Below are positions 16,608 to 26,405 of a stretch of DNA of 64,000 nt, one piece after another. Source of the stretch: Chitinophagales bacterium (lineage in GTDB: Bacteria; Bacteroidota; Bacteroidia; Chitinophagales; Chitinophagaceae). A model generated the notes under the pieces. It was not told the DNA's origin, searched no databases, and worked only from the letters and a program-made list of their open reading frames with translations. Numbering within the stretch: position 1 is the first letter of the stretch; each line of letters opens with the position of its first letter. The stretch covers positions 186,001 through 250,000 of the forward strand of contig JAFLBN010000004.1 in the NCBI GenBank assembly GCA_017303395.1. Direction: 5' to 3'. The position numbers were made by a program, and so were the translations under genes.

Positions 16608-17984
16608 CTATACATGAAGAATGAGGCCAGGGGCAAAACCCAAGAGCACTACCAGCAATACTGTGATTAACAGTAACAGTTTGTCTGTAGCAGTAACCTC
16701 TGAATTGAATTCAGGATTGCCTTGTTTGAAGTACATAGCAATAATGACACGGAAATAGTAGTAGGCGCTGATAGCTGCCATAAACAGGGCAAATATCACC
16801 AGCCACATCATTTTACCTTGCTCTACTGCTGCCAACAACACAAAGTATTTTGCCATAAAGCCAGCCGTACCCGGGATACCTGCCAGCGACAGCAGCAGGA
16901 TAGTGGTGATAGCTGCCAATACAGGGTCTTTCTTTGCCAGACCGTTGAAGCCATCGTATGTATAATCTTTCAGCTTCATCATTACAGCAAACATACCAAT
17001 GGTAGCCACACTATATGCAACCGCATATATCATCATACCTTCCCATGCAGTAGCATTAACTGCCAGTACTGCAAACAACATAAAACCTGCCTGTGCTATG
17101 GAAGAATATGCCAGCATACGCTTAACGCTTTGCTGGAAGACTGCCGTTATATTACCTACAAACAGCGTAGCTGCTGTGATGATAGAAAGAACTATCGTCC
17201 AATCGCCGCTGATAGCACCGAATGAAACAGAGAACAAACGCATAAATGCCACGAATGCACTTGCCTTCACAATAGTAGCCATGAAAGCTGTGAATGGTGT
17301 TGGTGCACCATCGTACACGTCAGGTGTCCACATGTGCATAGGTGCTGCAGATACTTTGAATGCGAATGCCACCATTAGGAACAGGATACCTGCCAATGCC
17401 ATAGGGCTCAGCATATCTGATTGCAGGAATGTGTATTGAATGATATTGAACGTACCTGTTGCACCATACAACAGGGTAATACCCATCAGTAAGATACCTG
17501 TAGAGAAAGAACCCATCAGGAAGTACTTGAGCGATGCCTCGCTGCTTTTCAGGTTGCGCTTGTCACTACCTGCCAGTATGTATTGCGGAATAGACAGTAT
17601 CTCTATACCAATGAACATGATGAGCACATTGTTATAAGTAGTGAGCAGATACACACCGCAAAGAATGAAGAATATCAGTGCAAAATACTCACCTACGTGG
17701 CTGCCTACGCGTTGTATCTCTTTGTTTACCAACAGTGCATACAGCAATGTGCAGCCTGTCATCAGAGTATTGAACCCTAATGCATAGCGATCTATACGCA
17801 GCATGTTGTTAAAGAAAGACAGTGTTTCTGTGGGTGCAGTAGTTGCTAATTCCCAAACGTTAACGCCCAGCAAAGCAAGAAGCAGGAACACCGCGATGGA
17901 TGCTACAGATTTCTTTTCCTTTACAAACAGGCCCGCAAACATCAGGATAACCCCAAATACCGTTGCAGCTATTATTGCCTTCAT
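16608..17984 (-). CDS. nuoN: NADH-quinone oxidoreductase subunit N
   Basis: A 458-residue inner-membrane protein with about 14 hydrophobic segments. It is one of the three antiporter-like subunits of complex I (L, M, N) that carry protons across the membrane. The core motifs include HMWTPDVYDGAPTPFTAF, with the lysine-bearing helices around FAFKVSAAP and KRMLAYSSIAQ. It is the last gene of the operon. The 91-base gap to nuoM is the widest within the operon and holds a weak CCGGG/CCCGG inverted repeat. Confidence 0.95.
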   Translation of the reverse strand: MKAIIAATVFGVILMFAGLFVKEKKSVASIAVFLLLALLGVNVWELATTAPTETLSFFNNMLRIDRYALGFNTLMTGCTLLYALLVNKEIQRVGSHVGEYFALIFFILCGVYLLTTYNNVLIMFIGIEILSIPQYILAGSDKRNLKSSEASLKYFLMGSFSTGILLMGITLLYGATGTFNIIQYTFLQSDMLSPMALAGILFLMVAFAFKVSAAPMHMWTPDVYDGAPTPFTAFMATIVKASAFVAFMRLFSVSFGAISGDWTIVLSIITAATLFVGNITAVFQQSVKRMLAYSSIAQAGFMLFAVLAVNATAWEGMMIYAVAYSVATIGMFAVMMKLKDYTYDGFNGLAKKDPVLAAITTILLLSLAGIPGTAGFMAKYFVLLAAVEQGKMMWLVIFALFMAAISAYYYFRVIIAMYFKQGNPEFNSEVTATDKLLLLITVLLVVLLGFAPGLILHV

Positions 17985-18075
17985 ATTTTATTCAGAACCG
18001 GGATGGTCGGGTATTAATCGATTTGCCCGGATTATTTAATTTTTTACAGTTATATTCTTATTACTATATCGCTTA

Positions 18076-19515
18076 CTATGGCATTATCATATTTGCTACA
18101 CCAGCAGTCATATCCAGTAATGGCTTAGGATATACACCGAGGAATAGGATGATAGCTATAATAATGGCCAGTCCGGCAAATTCGTTTGCCGTCAGGTCTT
18201 TTTGCATTTTCATTTCTACGGTATTACCGTATGCAGTTTTCTGCACCATGTTCAGCGTATACACAGCACCCAGTATCACACCCAGACCTGCCACTACCAT
18301 AAATGTAATGCGGTATGCAGATGCACTTGAGAACAGGCCGTTGAACAACATAAACTCGCCAATGAAACCGTTTGTAAGCGGCAATGCTATGTTTGCGAAT
18401 GATATAATAACCAGTGCGATAGCCATTTGCGGAGCGCTCGTAGCCATACCACCAAGTTTGGTCATATCGCGTGTGCCCCAGCGTTGTTCTATCATGCTAA
18501 CTATCAGCCACATACCTGTTATGTTGATACCGTGGTTGAACATTTGCACCATCAGGCCATGCATACCAACATTTGTTTGTGCAAATGCTGCAGCACTCAT
18601 CAGGCCCATGTGGGCAATAGATGAATAAGCTACCAGACGTTTCAGGTCTGTCTGCACAATAGCTATGAGTGATGCATATACAATACCTATAATAGAAAGT
18701 ATGATTACTGTGTTGCTCCAGAAAGCCACACCCTGTGGTACTACAGGCATCAGCCAGTTGATAACCCCGAACAGACCCATCTTAACCATCAGTGCGCTCA
18801 GCACTACAGTAACTGCTGTTGGTGATTGCTCGTACGTATCGGGCTGCCATGTATGGAACGGGAAGATTGGCATTTTGATGGCGAATGCTACAAATATCAG
18901 CACGAACAACCATTGCTGTGTAACAGGGTCAAGTGAAGCACCTGCACGTACAATGTTTTCCCAGCTATATGCATTTACACCCGGTGTTTGCAAAGACAGG
19001 TATATCAATGCAGCCAGCATCATCAAGCTACCGAGGAATGTATAAACGAAGAATTTGAATGTAACCTGAATGCGTTTTTCACCACCCCAGCGAGAACAAA
19101 GGAAGTAAACAGGAATCAGTGCCAGCTCCCAGAAGAAGTAGAACAACAGCGCATCATGTGCAAGGAACACACCTGTGATACCTGCTTGCGACAGGAGCAT
19201 AAGACCGTAGAAAGAACCAGGGTTCTCTACCTCTTTGTTCCAGTTGCTGATGAACACCACCGGCATAACGATACCCGTCAGCAGGCAGAGCATAGCGCTC
19301 ATACCATCGGCATGTAAACTAAGTTGCGCACCGAGGCGTGGAATCCATTGCATGCTCCAATCCATTGGTTGGGCACCGCACGTGGTACTGATATAGGCTG
19401 CCAGTCCCAAAGTGGCCAATGAACCGATGAGGGCAACGGCTTTTGCATTTTCTTTTGCAAGAAAACTGACAATGCCTGCCACAAGAGGAACCAGTATAAG
19501 TAATGTCAACATCAT
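18076..19515 (-). CDS. nuoM: NADH-quinone oxidoreductase subunit M
   Basis: A 479-residue polytopic membrane protein, antiporter-like subunit of complex I. Visible family features include the conserved glutamate in FFWELALIPVYFL and the motifs FAIKMPIFPFHTWQPDTY and LKRLVAYSSIAHMG. It follows nuoL after 33 bases and precedes nuoN, the usual order. Confidence 0.96.
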   Translation of the reverse strand: MMLTLLILVPLVAGIVSFLAKENAKAVALIGSLATLGLAAYISTTCGAQPMDWSMQWIPRLGAQLSLHADGMSAMLCLLTGIVMPVVFISNWNKEVENPGSFYGLMLLSQAGITGVFLAHDALLFYFFWELALIPVYFLCSRWGGEKRIQVTFKFFVYTFLGSLMMLAALIYLSLQTPGVNAYSWENIVRAGASLDPVTQQWLFVLIFVAFAIKMPIFPFHTWQPDTYEQSPTAVTVVLSALMVKMGLFGVINWLMPVVPQGVAFWSNTVIILSIIGIVYASLIAIVQTDLKRLVAYSSIAHMGLMSAAAFAQTNVGMHGLMVQMFNHGINITGMWLIVSMIEQRWGTRDMTKLGGMATSAPQMAIALVIISFANIALPLTNGFIGEFMLFNGLFSSASAYRITFMVVAGLGVILGAVYTLNMVQKTAYGNTVEMKMQKDLTANEFAGLAIIIAIILFLGVYPKPLLDMTAGVANMIMP

Positions 19516-19548
19516 AACGCTAATGCAATGTTTTGCAGTTGCTATCTA

Positions 19549-21435
19549 TTAATAATTTAATCCGAAAAACCTTAAAGCAAATAATACAGCCATGCCTATC
19601 ACCATCACAAAGATGTAGAAACCAACCTGGCCTGTTTGCAGCAAACGTACACGGTCGCTGCTCCAGCGCACCAATCTGCCGATACCATTTACGATACCGT
19701 CGATACCAAGTTTCTCTACAAAACGATCCAGCGCATCAGACAGTGCTGCCAACGGGCGAACGATAACTGCATCGTACAACTCATCAACATACCATTTGTT
19801 TTCCAGCACTTTTGCAATGCCTGTATTTTCAACAAAGTTTGGCGTCTTGGTTGCTACCCTTGCCACGATAATCATCACAATTACCAGACCAGTAGAAAGG
19901 CCCATCAGCATCCATTCTGTATTATGTTCCAGATGATGCACATTGAAGTTGCTAACCACAGAACCCAGATACGTGTTCAGCGTATGATGCTCGCTGATAA
20001 CAGCAGGCAGACCTACATAACCGCCTATCACAGACATGATAGCCAGTACTATCAGCGGGATAGTGATAGCCGCAGGGCTTTCGTGCAGGTGATGATGCTG
20101 TTCTTCCGTACCACGGAAAGAACCCGTGAACGTAAGGAAGTAGAGGCGGAACATATAGAACGCCGTCATCAGTGCAGCACCCAATGCCAGATAATACATT
20201 ACCGGGCTGTGTGCATATACAGATGCCAGAATTTCGTCTTTAGAGAAGAAGCCCGCGAAGCCCGGGATACCTGCGATGGCAAGACAGCCTATCAGGAAGG
20301 TAGCACCCGTAATCTTCATGTGCTTGTTGAGGCCACCCATTTTGCGGATGTCCTGCTCGCCACCCATAGCGTGGATAACACTACCCGAACCAAGGAACAA
20401 CAGGGCTTTGAAGAAAGCGTGTGTCATAACGTGGAATACTGCGGTAGTATATGCACCTACACCCAGCGCGAGGAACATGAAACCAAGCTGGCTGACTGTA
20501 GAATATGCGAGTACTTTTTTGATATCGTATTGACGGATGGCAATTGACGCTGCCAGTATAGCCGTAGCCAGACCAATGATGGCAACCAGATTGAGTGCAG
20601 CAGGTGCAAGATTATACAGCGCGTGGCTTCTTGCTATCATATATATACCTGCAGTCACCATCGTTGCAGCGTGGATGAGGGCAGATACAGGTGTAGGACC
20701 CGCCATTGCATCAGGCAACCATGTATATAATGGTATCTGTGCACTTTTACCCATAGCACCAATGAACAGGCAGATAGCTATCCAGTTGTACATATTAGCA
20801 GACAGTTGCACTTGTCCGTCATTCAACTGACCAAAGAATTCGTTGTATGAAAGTGTACCGTAGTTGAAAAGTATCAGCAACATACCCACCAGGAAACCGA
20901 GGTCACCTATGCGGTTCATCACAAATGCTTTCTTAGCGGCATTGGTATAATCTCTGTTTTTGAACCAGAAACCGATGAGGAGGTAAGAGCAAAGACCTAC
21001 ACCTTCCCAACCAATGAACATAATAAGATAGTTGGAACCCAATACCAGCAGCAACATCGAGAATACGAACAGATTGAGGTAGGCGAAGTACTTCACCATG
21101 CCCTCATCCTCATGCATATAAGATGTAGAGTATACGTGTATCAGGAAACCGATACCTGTAATGATAAGCAGGAACAAGGAAGACAATGCATCTACCTGAA
21201 ATGCAAAAGGTATCAGCAACTTGCCCGATTCTATAAAATTGAACAGGTGAACTGTAGTGGATGCACCGCTGCTTTTCACTTCGAAGAAGATACCCAGCGA
21301 CACCGCAAAAGATGCCAGTATAGCAAGGCTACCGATAACACCACCGGCAGTCTTTGGTATTTTTCTCCAACCTATACCGTTAATCAGGAAACCAACTAAC
21401 GGAAATAAAGGAACCAGCCAAACAAGGTTAGTCAT
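19549..21435 (-). CDS. nuoL: NADH-quinone oxidoreductase subunit L
   Basis: A 628-residue membrane subunit of complex I. It has the antiporter-like core (FIGWEGVGLCSYLLIGFW, KSAQIPLYTWLPDAMAGPTPVSALIHA, KKVLAYSTVSQLG). The C-terminal part should form the long amphipathic helix that clamps subunits M and N. Length is normal for the family. A histidine-rich patch (EEQHHHLHE) lies at about residue 450. Spacer to nuoK is nine bases. Confidence 0.96.
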   Translation of the reverse strand: MTNLVWLVPLFPLVGFLINGIGWRKIPKTAGGVIGSLAILASFAVSLGIFFEVKSSGASTTVHLFNFIESGKLLIPFAFQVDALSSLFLLIITGIGFLIHVYSTSYMHEDEGMVKYFAYLNLFVFSMLLLVLGSNYLIMFIGWEGVGLCSYLLIGFWFKNRDYTNAAKKAFVMNRIGDLGFLVGMLLILFNYGTLSYNEFFGQLNDGQVQLSANMYNWIAICLFIGAMGKSAQIPLYTWLPDAMAGPTPVSALIHAATMVTAGIYMIARSHALYNLAPAALNLVAIIGLATAILAASIAIRQYDIKKVLAYSTVSQLGFMFLALGVGAYTTAVFHVMTHAFFKALLFLGSGSVIHAMGGEQDIRKMGGLNKHMKITGATFLIGCLAIAGIPGFAGFFSKDEILASVYAHSPVMYYLALGAALMTAFYMFRLYFLTFTGSFRGTEEQHHHLHESPAAITIPLIVLAIMSVIGGYVGLPAVISEHHTLNTYLGSVVSNFNVHHLEHNTEWMLMGLSTGLVIVMIIVARVATKTPNFVENTGIAKVLENKWYVDELYDAVIVRPLAALSDALDRFVEKLGIDGIVNGIGRLVRWSSDRVRLLQTGQVGFYIFVMVIGMAVLFALRFFGLNY

Positions 21436-21444
21436 TATAAAAAA

Positions 21445-21744
21445 TTAGTGTTTAAGTCTGTTTAATATGTTGATGTCTACCGAATGTACCTTACGATACA
21501 TCATCACGATTATTGCTAACCCTACCGCTACCTCTGCAGCAGCCACCACCATTATAAAGAATACAAATATCTGTGCTGCCGAATCGTTGTACATTTTAGA
21601 GAATGCAACCATCAGCAGGTTTACCGCATTCAGCATCAGCTCTATGCACATGAATACGATGATGGCATTTCTGCGCATCATGGCACCCATCATACCGATG
21701 CAAAACAAGGCAAGGCTCAGAAATAAATAATATTGTACAGGCAT
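21445..21744 (-). CDS. nuoK: NADH-quinone oxidoreductase subunit K
   Basis: A 99-residue protein with three transmembrane helices. The conserved membrane glutamates used in proton transfer are present in [13 protein letters not shown] and in [12 protein letters not shown]. It is the normal size and sits between nuoJ and nuoL as expected. Confidence 0.95.
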   Translation of the reverse strand: MPVQYYLFLSLALFCIGMMGAMMRRNAIIVFMCIELMLNAVNLLMVAFSKMYNDSAAQIFVFFIMVVAAAEVAVGLAIIVMMYRKVHSVDINILNRLKH

Positions 21745-21771
21745 CTTTAGCTGTTTACTTCTTATTAATAA

Positions 21772-22281
21772 TTATGCTGTTTGTTCTTTTTCCTTTTTAC
21801 CTATCACTACCGCACCAATCATTGCACTGAGGAAAAGAACACTGCTTATTTCAAACGGCAGTACAAACTGTGTGAACAGTGTCTTACCGAGGTTTTTAAT
21901 CAGACCGATATCTGTTGATGCCTGATCGAGTGTTGTAATAGTTGATGTCCTCAGCGCAGCCAGTATAACCAGCAACAGCGTACCGCCCGATACTGCACCA
22001 GCTATCTGCACCAGTCGGTTCTTTTGCGGTTCGGTATCGGCATTGAGGTTCATCAGCATTATCACAAACAGGAACAACACCATGATTGCACCGGCATATA
22101 CTATAATATTAACGATGGCAAGAAACTGCGCATTCAATAATATATAGTGGCCGGAGATGGCAAAAAATGTAGCAATCAGGAACAATACACTGTTGACAGG
22201 GTTGCGGCTAAGTATAACACCCAGCGCACAGCTCAATGCCATGACAGTTAAGAACCAGAATATTATTTCGTAAACACCCAT
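21772..22281 (-). CDS. nuoJ: NADH-quinone oxidoreductase subunit J
   Basis: A 169-residue membrane subunit with about five hydrophobic segments. The family motif NPVNSVLFLIATFFAISGHYILLNAQF and the glycine-rich helix VYAGAIMVLFLFVIMLMNL are present. The gap to nuoI is six bases, suggesting tight coupling. Confidence 0.95.
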   Translation of the reverse strand: MGVYEIIFWFLTVMALSCALGVILSRNPVNSVLFLIATFFAISGHYILLNAQFLAIVNIIVYAGAIMVLFLFVIMLMNLNADTEPQKNRLVQIAGAVSGGTLLLVILAALRTSTITTLDQASTDIGLIKNLGKTLFTQFVLPFEISSVLFLSAMIGAVVIGKKEKEQTA

Positions 22282-22287
22282 GATATA

Positions 22288-22794
22288 CTATTTGCTTTCT
22301 TGTTTATGAGGGTGAGCAATCAACAAATCTTCTTTTTTGTAGATGAAGCTTGAACGAGAGTAGTGCGTAGGCATGATTGTTTCGCTCAGGTATACCGCAT
22401 CTTTAGGGCAAGCCTCTTCGCACAGGCCACAGAAAATGCAACGCAGCATGTTTATCTCATACTTGGCAGCATACTTCTCTTCACGATACAGATTTTCTTC
22501 ACCCGGTTTGCGTTCTGCAGCTTCCATTGTAATAGCTTCTGCAGGACATGCCAGTGCACAAAGGCCGCAGGCAGTGCAACGCTCACGTCCCTGCTCATCG
22601 CGGTTCAGTATATGCAAACCACGAAACACGGGGCTGAACGGACGTTTCTCCTCAGGGTATTGTACAGTAGCCTTCTTTTTAAAGATATGGCCAACTGTTA
22701 TGCTAAGTCCCTTAGCTATAGCAGGCAGATAAATCTTCTCCCCGAATGTCATCGGGTCGCGATTTACTTGTGCAGACCTGTTAGTTAGTTTCAT
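22288..22794 (-). CDS. nuoI: NADH-quinone oxidoreductase subunit I (two 4Fe-4S clusters)
   Basis: A 168-residue peripheral-arm protein. Two ferredoxin-type motifs CTACGLCALACP and CIFCGLCEEACP should hold the two 4Fe-4S clusters (N6a, N6b) that pass electrons toward the quinone site. The start is the ATG at 22794; the TTG two codons earlier is less likely. Spacer to nuoH is 11 bases. Confidence 0.95.
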   Translation of the reverse strand: MKLTNRSAQVNRDPMTFGEKIYLPAIAKGLSITVGHIFKKKATVQYPEEKRPFSPVFRGLHILNRDEQGRERCTACGLCALACPAEAITMEAAERKPGEENLYREEKYAAKYEINMLRCIFCGLCEEACPKDAVYLSETIMPTHYSRSSFIYKKEDLLIAHPHKQESK

Positions 22795-22805
22795 CTTCAA
22801 TACAA

Positions 22806-23864
22806 TTATTTAATTACCCACAATATCACAGCACCTGTTATCACCATGTTTACCAATGCCAGCGGAATCAGTGATTTCCAACCGAGGCGCATCAGCTGAT
22901 CGTAACGGAAACGCGGCAGTGTCCACCTGATAAACATAAAGAACAGTATAATACATATTGCTTTGGTGAGCAATGTTAAAACACAAATGATGGCAAATAA
23001 TACAGGGCTAACGCTTGCTGCTACCTGATCCATGAACGGGAAGTTGTAACCACCGAAGAACAGGGTAGCTATAACGGTTGAGCTGATGAACAGGTTAATG
23101 TATTCTGCAAACAGATAGAAACCCAGTTTCATTGATGAGTACTCCTGGTGGTAACCCATGTTCAATTCGCTTTCACACTCCGGCAAATCGAATGGTGCAC
23201 GGTTCAGCTCTGCGAATGCGCAAACCAGGAATATGAAAAAGCCTAATGGTTGTTTGAAGAAGTTCCATGTAAAATAGCCGGCATCCCAGAAGCCATGTTG
23301 CTGCTCTACGATTTCGCGCAGGCTCAGCGAACCTGTCATCATCAGCATTGCTACAAGGCTCAGACCCATTGCCAGCTCGTAAGATATTGCCTGCGATGCC
23401 GCACGGATACTACTCAGCAACGAGAATTTGTTGTTGGAAGCCCAGCCACCCAGCATCACACCATATACACCAAGACTCACCACACCAAATATGAAAAGGA
23501 TACCAATATTAATATCTGCTACCTGTAGTGTAATAACACCGTTTTCTGTAACGATATCCGGACCCCAAGGTACTACTGCACTTGTCATTACCGCAGTAAG
23601 CATAGCCAGTGCAGGACCAAGGATGAAGAGGAAACGTGTAGAACGGTCAGGAATGATTTCTTCTTTGAAGAAGAGCTTCAGACCATCTGCAAGCGGTTGA
23701 AACAAACCCATGAAACCTGCGCGGTTAGGGCCACGGCGGTCTTGCATTACGGCAGCAACCTTACGCTCTGCCCATGTAGCATACATGGCAATACCCAGCG
23801 AACCCAGCAGTATAACTGAGATGAGCAGTAATTTTTCTATTATAAAAGCTATATCCAATTGCAT
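22806..23864 (-). CDS. nuoH: NADH-quinone oxidoreductase subunit H
   Basis: A 352-residue membrane protein that forms much of the quinone-binding chamber. Family motifs are clear: TWAERKVAAVMQDRRGPNRAG, the FAELNRAPFDLPE loop with its conserved glutamates, and the EYSSMKLGFYLFAEYI region. Length and position in the operon are typical. Confidence 0.96.
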   Translation of the reverse strand: MQLDIAFIIEKLLLISVILLGSLGIAMYATWAERKVAAVMQDRRGPNRAGFMGLFQPLADGLKLFFKEEIIPDRSTRFLFILGPALAMLTAVMTSAVVPWGPDIVTENGVITLQVADINIGILFIFGVVSLGVYGVMLGGWASNNKFSLLSSIRAASQAISYELAMGLSLVAMLMMTGSLSLREIVEQQHGFWDAGYFTWNFFKQPLGFFIFLVCAFAELNRAPFDLPECESELNMGYHQEYSSMKLGFYLFAEYINLFISSTVIATLFFGGYNFPFMDQVAASVSPVLFAIICVLTLLTKAICIILFFMFIRWTLPRFRYDQLMRLGWKSLIPLALVNMVITGAVILWVIK

Positions 23865-23893
23865 AGCGGCGCAAAACTAATTAGTTCGATTAA

Positions 23894-24982
23894 TTATTTA
23901 CCTGTGTTCTTAAAATCATCGCTGTGTGCAGGGCCTGCTATCTTCGACAGCTCTACTTCCGGCCTGTTTACATCACTCACACTATGAATATCAAGCAACA
24001 TTTTCGGGTCTTTACCTATCACTTTGTCTATCAGCACAGGTTGTTTCTTAACACCTACATAGTGTCCTTGTGATATTACACTGTGTCTGCTGATTTTTGA
24101 CGGACCTTCTATCACCCAGTCTTTCGCAGATTTTTTGTGGAAGCGGCAATCGTTACAAATCCATTCTTCCACTTCGCCCCACTGGTCTTTGCGTGCAGTA
24201 ACACGGTATACTTCATCGCCACGCATCCACAGGCGTGCTTTACCGCCACATGTTTTACAATCGCAATGCGCATCTACCGGCTTAGTGAACCATACACGGT
24301 TTTTGAAACGGAATGTTTTATCTGTAAGCGCACCTACAGGGCAAACATCTATTACATTACCTATGAATTCATTATCCAGCGATTTACCAAGCAGTGTGCT
24401 GATAGCAGCGTGGTCGCCACGATCCAATACACCATGCTCACGTTTTTGTGTAAGCTGCTCTGCAGTATATACACAACGGTAGCAAAGTATGCAACGCGTC
24501 ATGTGCAGTGATATATAATCACCAAGGTCTTCTTTTTCAAACGTACGACGATCGAATTCGTAGCGTGTTGTAGATGCACCATGCTCGTAGCTCAGATCCT
24601 GCAGATGACATTCGCCTGCCTGATCGCACACCGGGCAATCCAGCGGGTGATTAACCAACAGCATTTCCACCACACCTTTGCGTGCATCCAGTACTTTATC
24701 AGAAGTAATGTTTTTTACTTCCATACCATCCATTACCGTAGTACGGCAGCTTGCTACCAGCTTCGGCATAGGGCGCGGGTCTTTTTCAGAACCTTTGCTC
24801 ACCTCTACCAGACAAGTGCGGCATTTACCACCACTACCTTCCAGCTTGCTGTAGTAACACATAGCCGGCGGTGTAACATCACCACCTATCATACGTGCTG
24901 CGTTCAGGATAGTAGTTCCCGGTGCAACTTCTACAGTAATATTATCAATCGTTACTTTAAACTTCGGTGTTTGTTCCGACAT
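23894..24982 (-). CDS. nuoG: NADH-quinone oxidoreductase subunit G, short form
   Basis: The protein has 362 residues, against about 700-900 for full-length NuoG. The N-terminal 2Fe-2S domain is present (cysteines in MCYYSKLEGSGGKCRTC), as are the His/Cys cluster region (HPLDCPVCDQAGECHLQ) and the 4Fe-4S segment (CILCYRCVYTAEQ). A last cysteine-rich stretch (CDCKTCGG ... WICNDC) matches the start of the Fe4S4 region of molybdopterin oxidoreductases. The large molybdopterin-fold domain that normally follows is missing. The gene ends cleanly, with nuoH 29 bases on, so this looks like a natural short form rather than a break. Confidence 0.9.
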   Translation of the reverse strand: MSEQTPKFKVTIDNITVEVAPGTTILNAARMIGGDVTPPAMCYYSKLEGSGGKCRTCLVEVSKGSEKDPRPMPKLVASCRTTVMDGMEVKNITSDKVLDARKGVVEMLLVNHPLDCPVCDQAGECHLQDLSYEHGASTTRYEFDRRTFEKEDLGDYISLHMTRCILCYRCVYTAEQLTQKREHGVLDRGDHAAISTLLGKSLDNEFIGNVIDVCPVGALTDKTFRFKNRVWFTKPVDAHCDCKTCGGKARLWMRGDEVYRVTARKDQWGEVEEWICNDCRFHKKSAKDWVIEGPSKISRHSVISQGHYVGVKKQPVLIDKVIGKDPKMLLDIHSVSDVNRPEVELSKIAGPAHSDDFKNTGK

Positions 24983-25016
24983 ATCAAGTCAACAGTTAAA
25001 AGTCAAAATTCAAAAA

Positions 25017-26366
25017 CTAAGCGCCTGCAGGTATATGTATCGGGTCTGCATAATGTGCCAAACCAAAATTCCTGTTTTGTGCTTCGTCCGGATTATTTAC
25101 GTGCCATTCAAACTCGTCGCGGAAGTGGCGGATAGCAGCAGCTACCGGCCATGCAGCAGCATCGCCCAGCGGACAGATGGTGTTACCTTCTATCTTGCGC
25201 TGAATATCCCACAGCAGGTCTATATCGCTCAGCTTACCTTTTCCGTATTCTATGTTCTTCAATATTTTGTACATCCAGCCTGTACCCTCGCGGCATGGGC
25301 TGCACTGTCCGCAGCTTTCGTGATTGTAGAAGCGTGCCAGCGTCATGGTATGACGCACCACACACTGGTCTTCATCCATCACTATGAAACCACCCGAACC
25401 CATCATAGAACCGGTAGCAAAACCACCGTCTGAAAGGCTTTCGTAGTTCATATAGCGTGTTTCGCCTTTTGCTGTTTTCAGCAGTAGGTTTGCAGGCAGG
25501 ATAGGTACAGAAGAACCACCCGGTATGCAAGCCTTCAGGCGTTTGCCATTAGCAATACCACCACAATATTCATCAGAGAAGATAAACTCTTCTACAGACT
25601 GAGTCATATCTATCTCGTAGATGCCCGGCTTCTTTACATTACCACAAACCGAAAGCAGTTTGGTACCTGTAGAACGGCCTACACCTATTTTAGCATACTC
25701 TTCGCCACCATTGTTGATGATAGGTACTACAGCTGCCAGTGTCTCTACGTTGTTCACCACCGTAGGGCGCATCCACACACCTTGTATGGCAGGGAAAGGA
25801 GGTTTGATGCGCGGATTGCCACGCTTACCTTCCAGCGATTCTATCAGGGCAGTTTCCTCGCCACAGATATAAGCACCACCACCACGCTGCACATATATTT
25901 CGCAATCAAAACCGGTGTTCAGGATGTTTTTACCCAGCCAGCCGTTGTTTTTTGCTTCAGCAATTGCCTGCTCCAGTATATCTACTATCCACGCGTATTC
26001 GCCACGGATATATATATAAGTAGCATGGCTACCCAGTGCAAAACTGCTCACTATCAGGCCTTCAATCAGCAGGTGCGGAAGGAACTCCATCAGATAGCGG
26101 TCTTTGAAAGTACCCGGCTCAGATTCGTCGGCATTACACACCAGGTGACGAGGCACACCTTCCGGTTTTGCCAGGAAGCTCCACTTCATACCTGTAGGGA
26201 AGCCTGCACCACCGCGACCGCGAAGGCCACTCTTCTTCACTTCTTCCACTATTTCGTCCGGCGTCATTTTGAACGCTTTTTCCACAGAACGATAACCACC
26301 GTGCTTGCGGTAAGTATCGTAGTAGCGGATGCCTTCTACATGTGCGTGTTCTAGTAATAATTTCAT
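25017..26366 (-). CDS. nuoF: NADH-quinone oxidoreductase subunit F (FMN and NADH site)
   Basis: A 449-residue cytoplasmic-arm subunit that oxidises NADH through FMN. Visible features are the FMN/NADH loops LRGRGGAGFPTGMKW and GAYICGEETALIESLEG, and the 4Fe-4S (N3) cysteines in CGQCSPCREGT with a fourth downstream in GNTICPLGD. The start is the ATG at 26366 (MKLLLEH); the TTG frame start at 26381 would make part of the CCCC/GGGG element coding and is not favoured. Confidence 0.95.
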   Translation of the reverse strand: MKLLLEHAHVEGIRYYDTYRKHGGYRSVEKAFKMTPDEIVEEVKKSGLRGRGGAGFPTGMKWSFLAKPEGVPRHLVCNADESEPGTFKDRYLMEFLPHLLIEGLIVSSFALGSHATYIYIRGEYAWIVDILEQAIAEAKNNGWLGKNILNTGFDCEIYVQRGGGAYICGEETALIESLEGKRGNPRIKPPFPAIQGVWMRPTVVNNVETLAAVVPIINNGGEEYAKIGVGRSTGTKLLSVCGNVKKPGIYEIDMTQSVEEFIFSDEYCGGIANGKRLKACIPGGSSVPILPANLLLKTAKGETRYMNYESLSDGGFATGSMMGSGGFIVMDEDQCVVRHTMTLARFYNHESCGQCSPCREGTGWMYKILKNIEYGKGKLSDIDLLWDIQRKIEGNTICPLGDAAAWPVAAAIRHFRDEFEWHVNNPDEAQNRNFGLAHYADPIHIPAGA

Positions 26367-26369
26367 ATT

Positions 26370-26405
26370 CCTCAACCCCAAGAGGGGGCTTTAAAATTTT
26401 TAAAG
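26370..26405. repeat. CCCC/GGGGG element with AT-rich palindromic flank
   Basis: The spacer between the NTF2-like gene and nuoF contains CAACCCCAAGAGGGGGCTTT followed by a self-complementary TTTAAAATTTTTAAAG-type tract. I recall similar C-run/G-run elements recurring in Bacteroidota intergenic DNA; here it is seen once. Confidence 0.35.

Noticed and set aside
17985-18075. CCGGG/CCCGG inverted repeat between nuoM and nuoN as an internal terminator
   Set aside because: The stem is five base pairs with a loop over 20 bases and no T run, so termination is unlikely.
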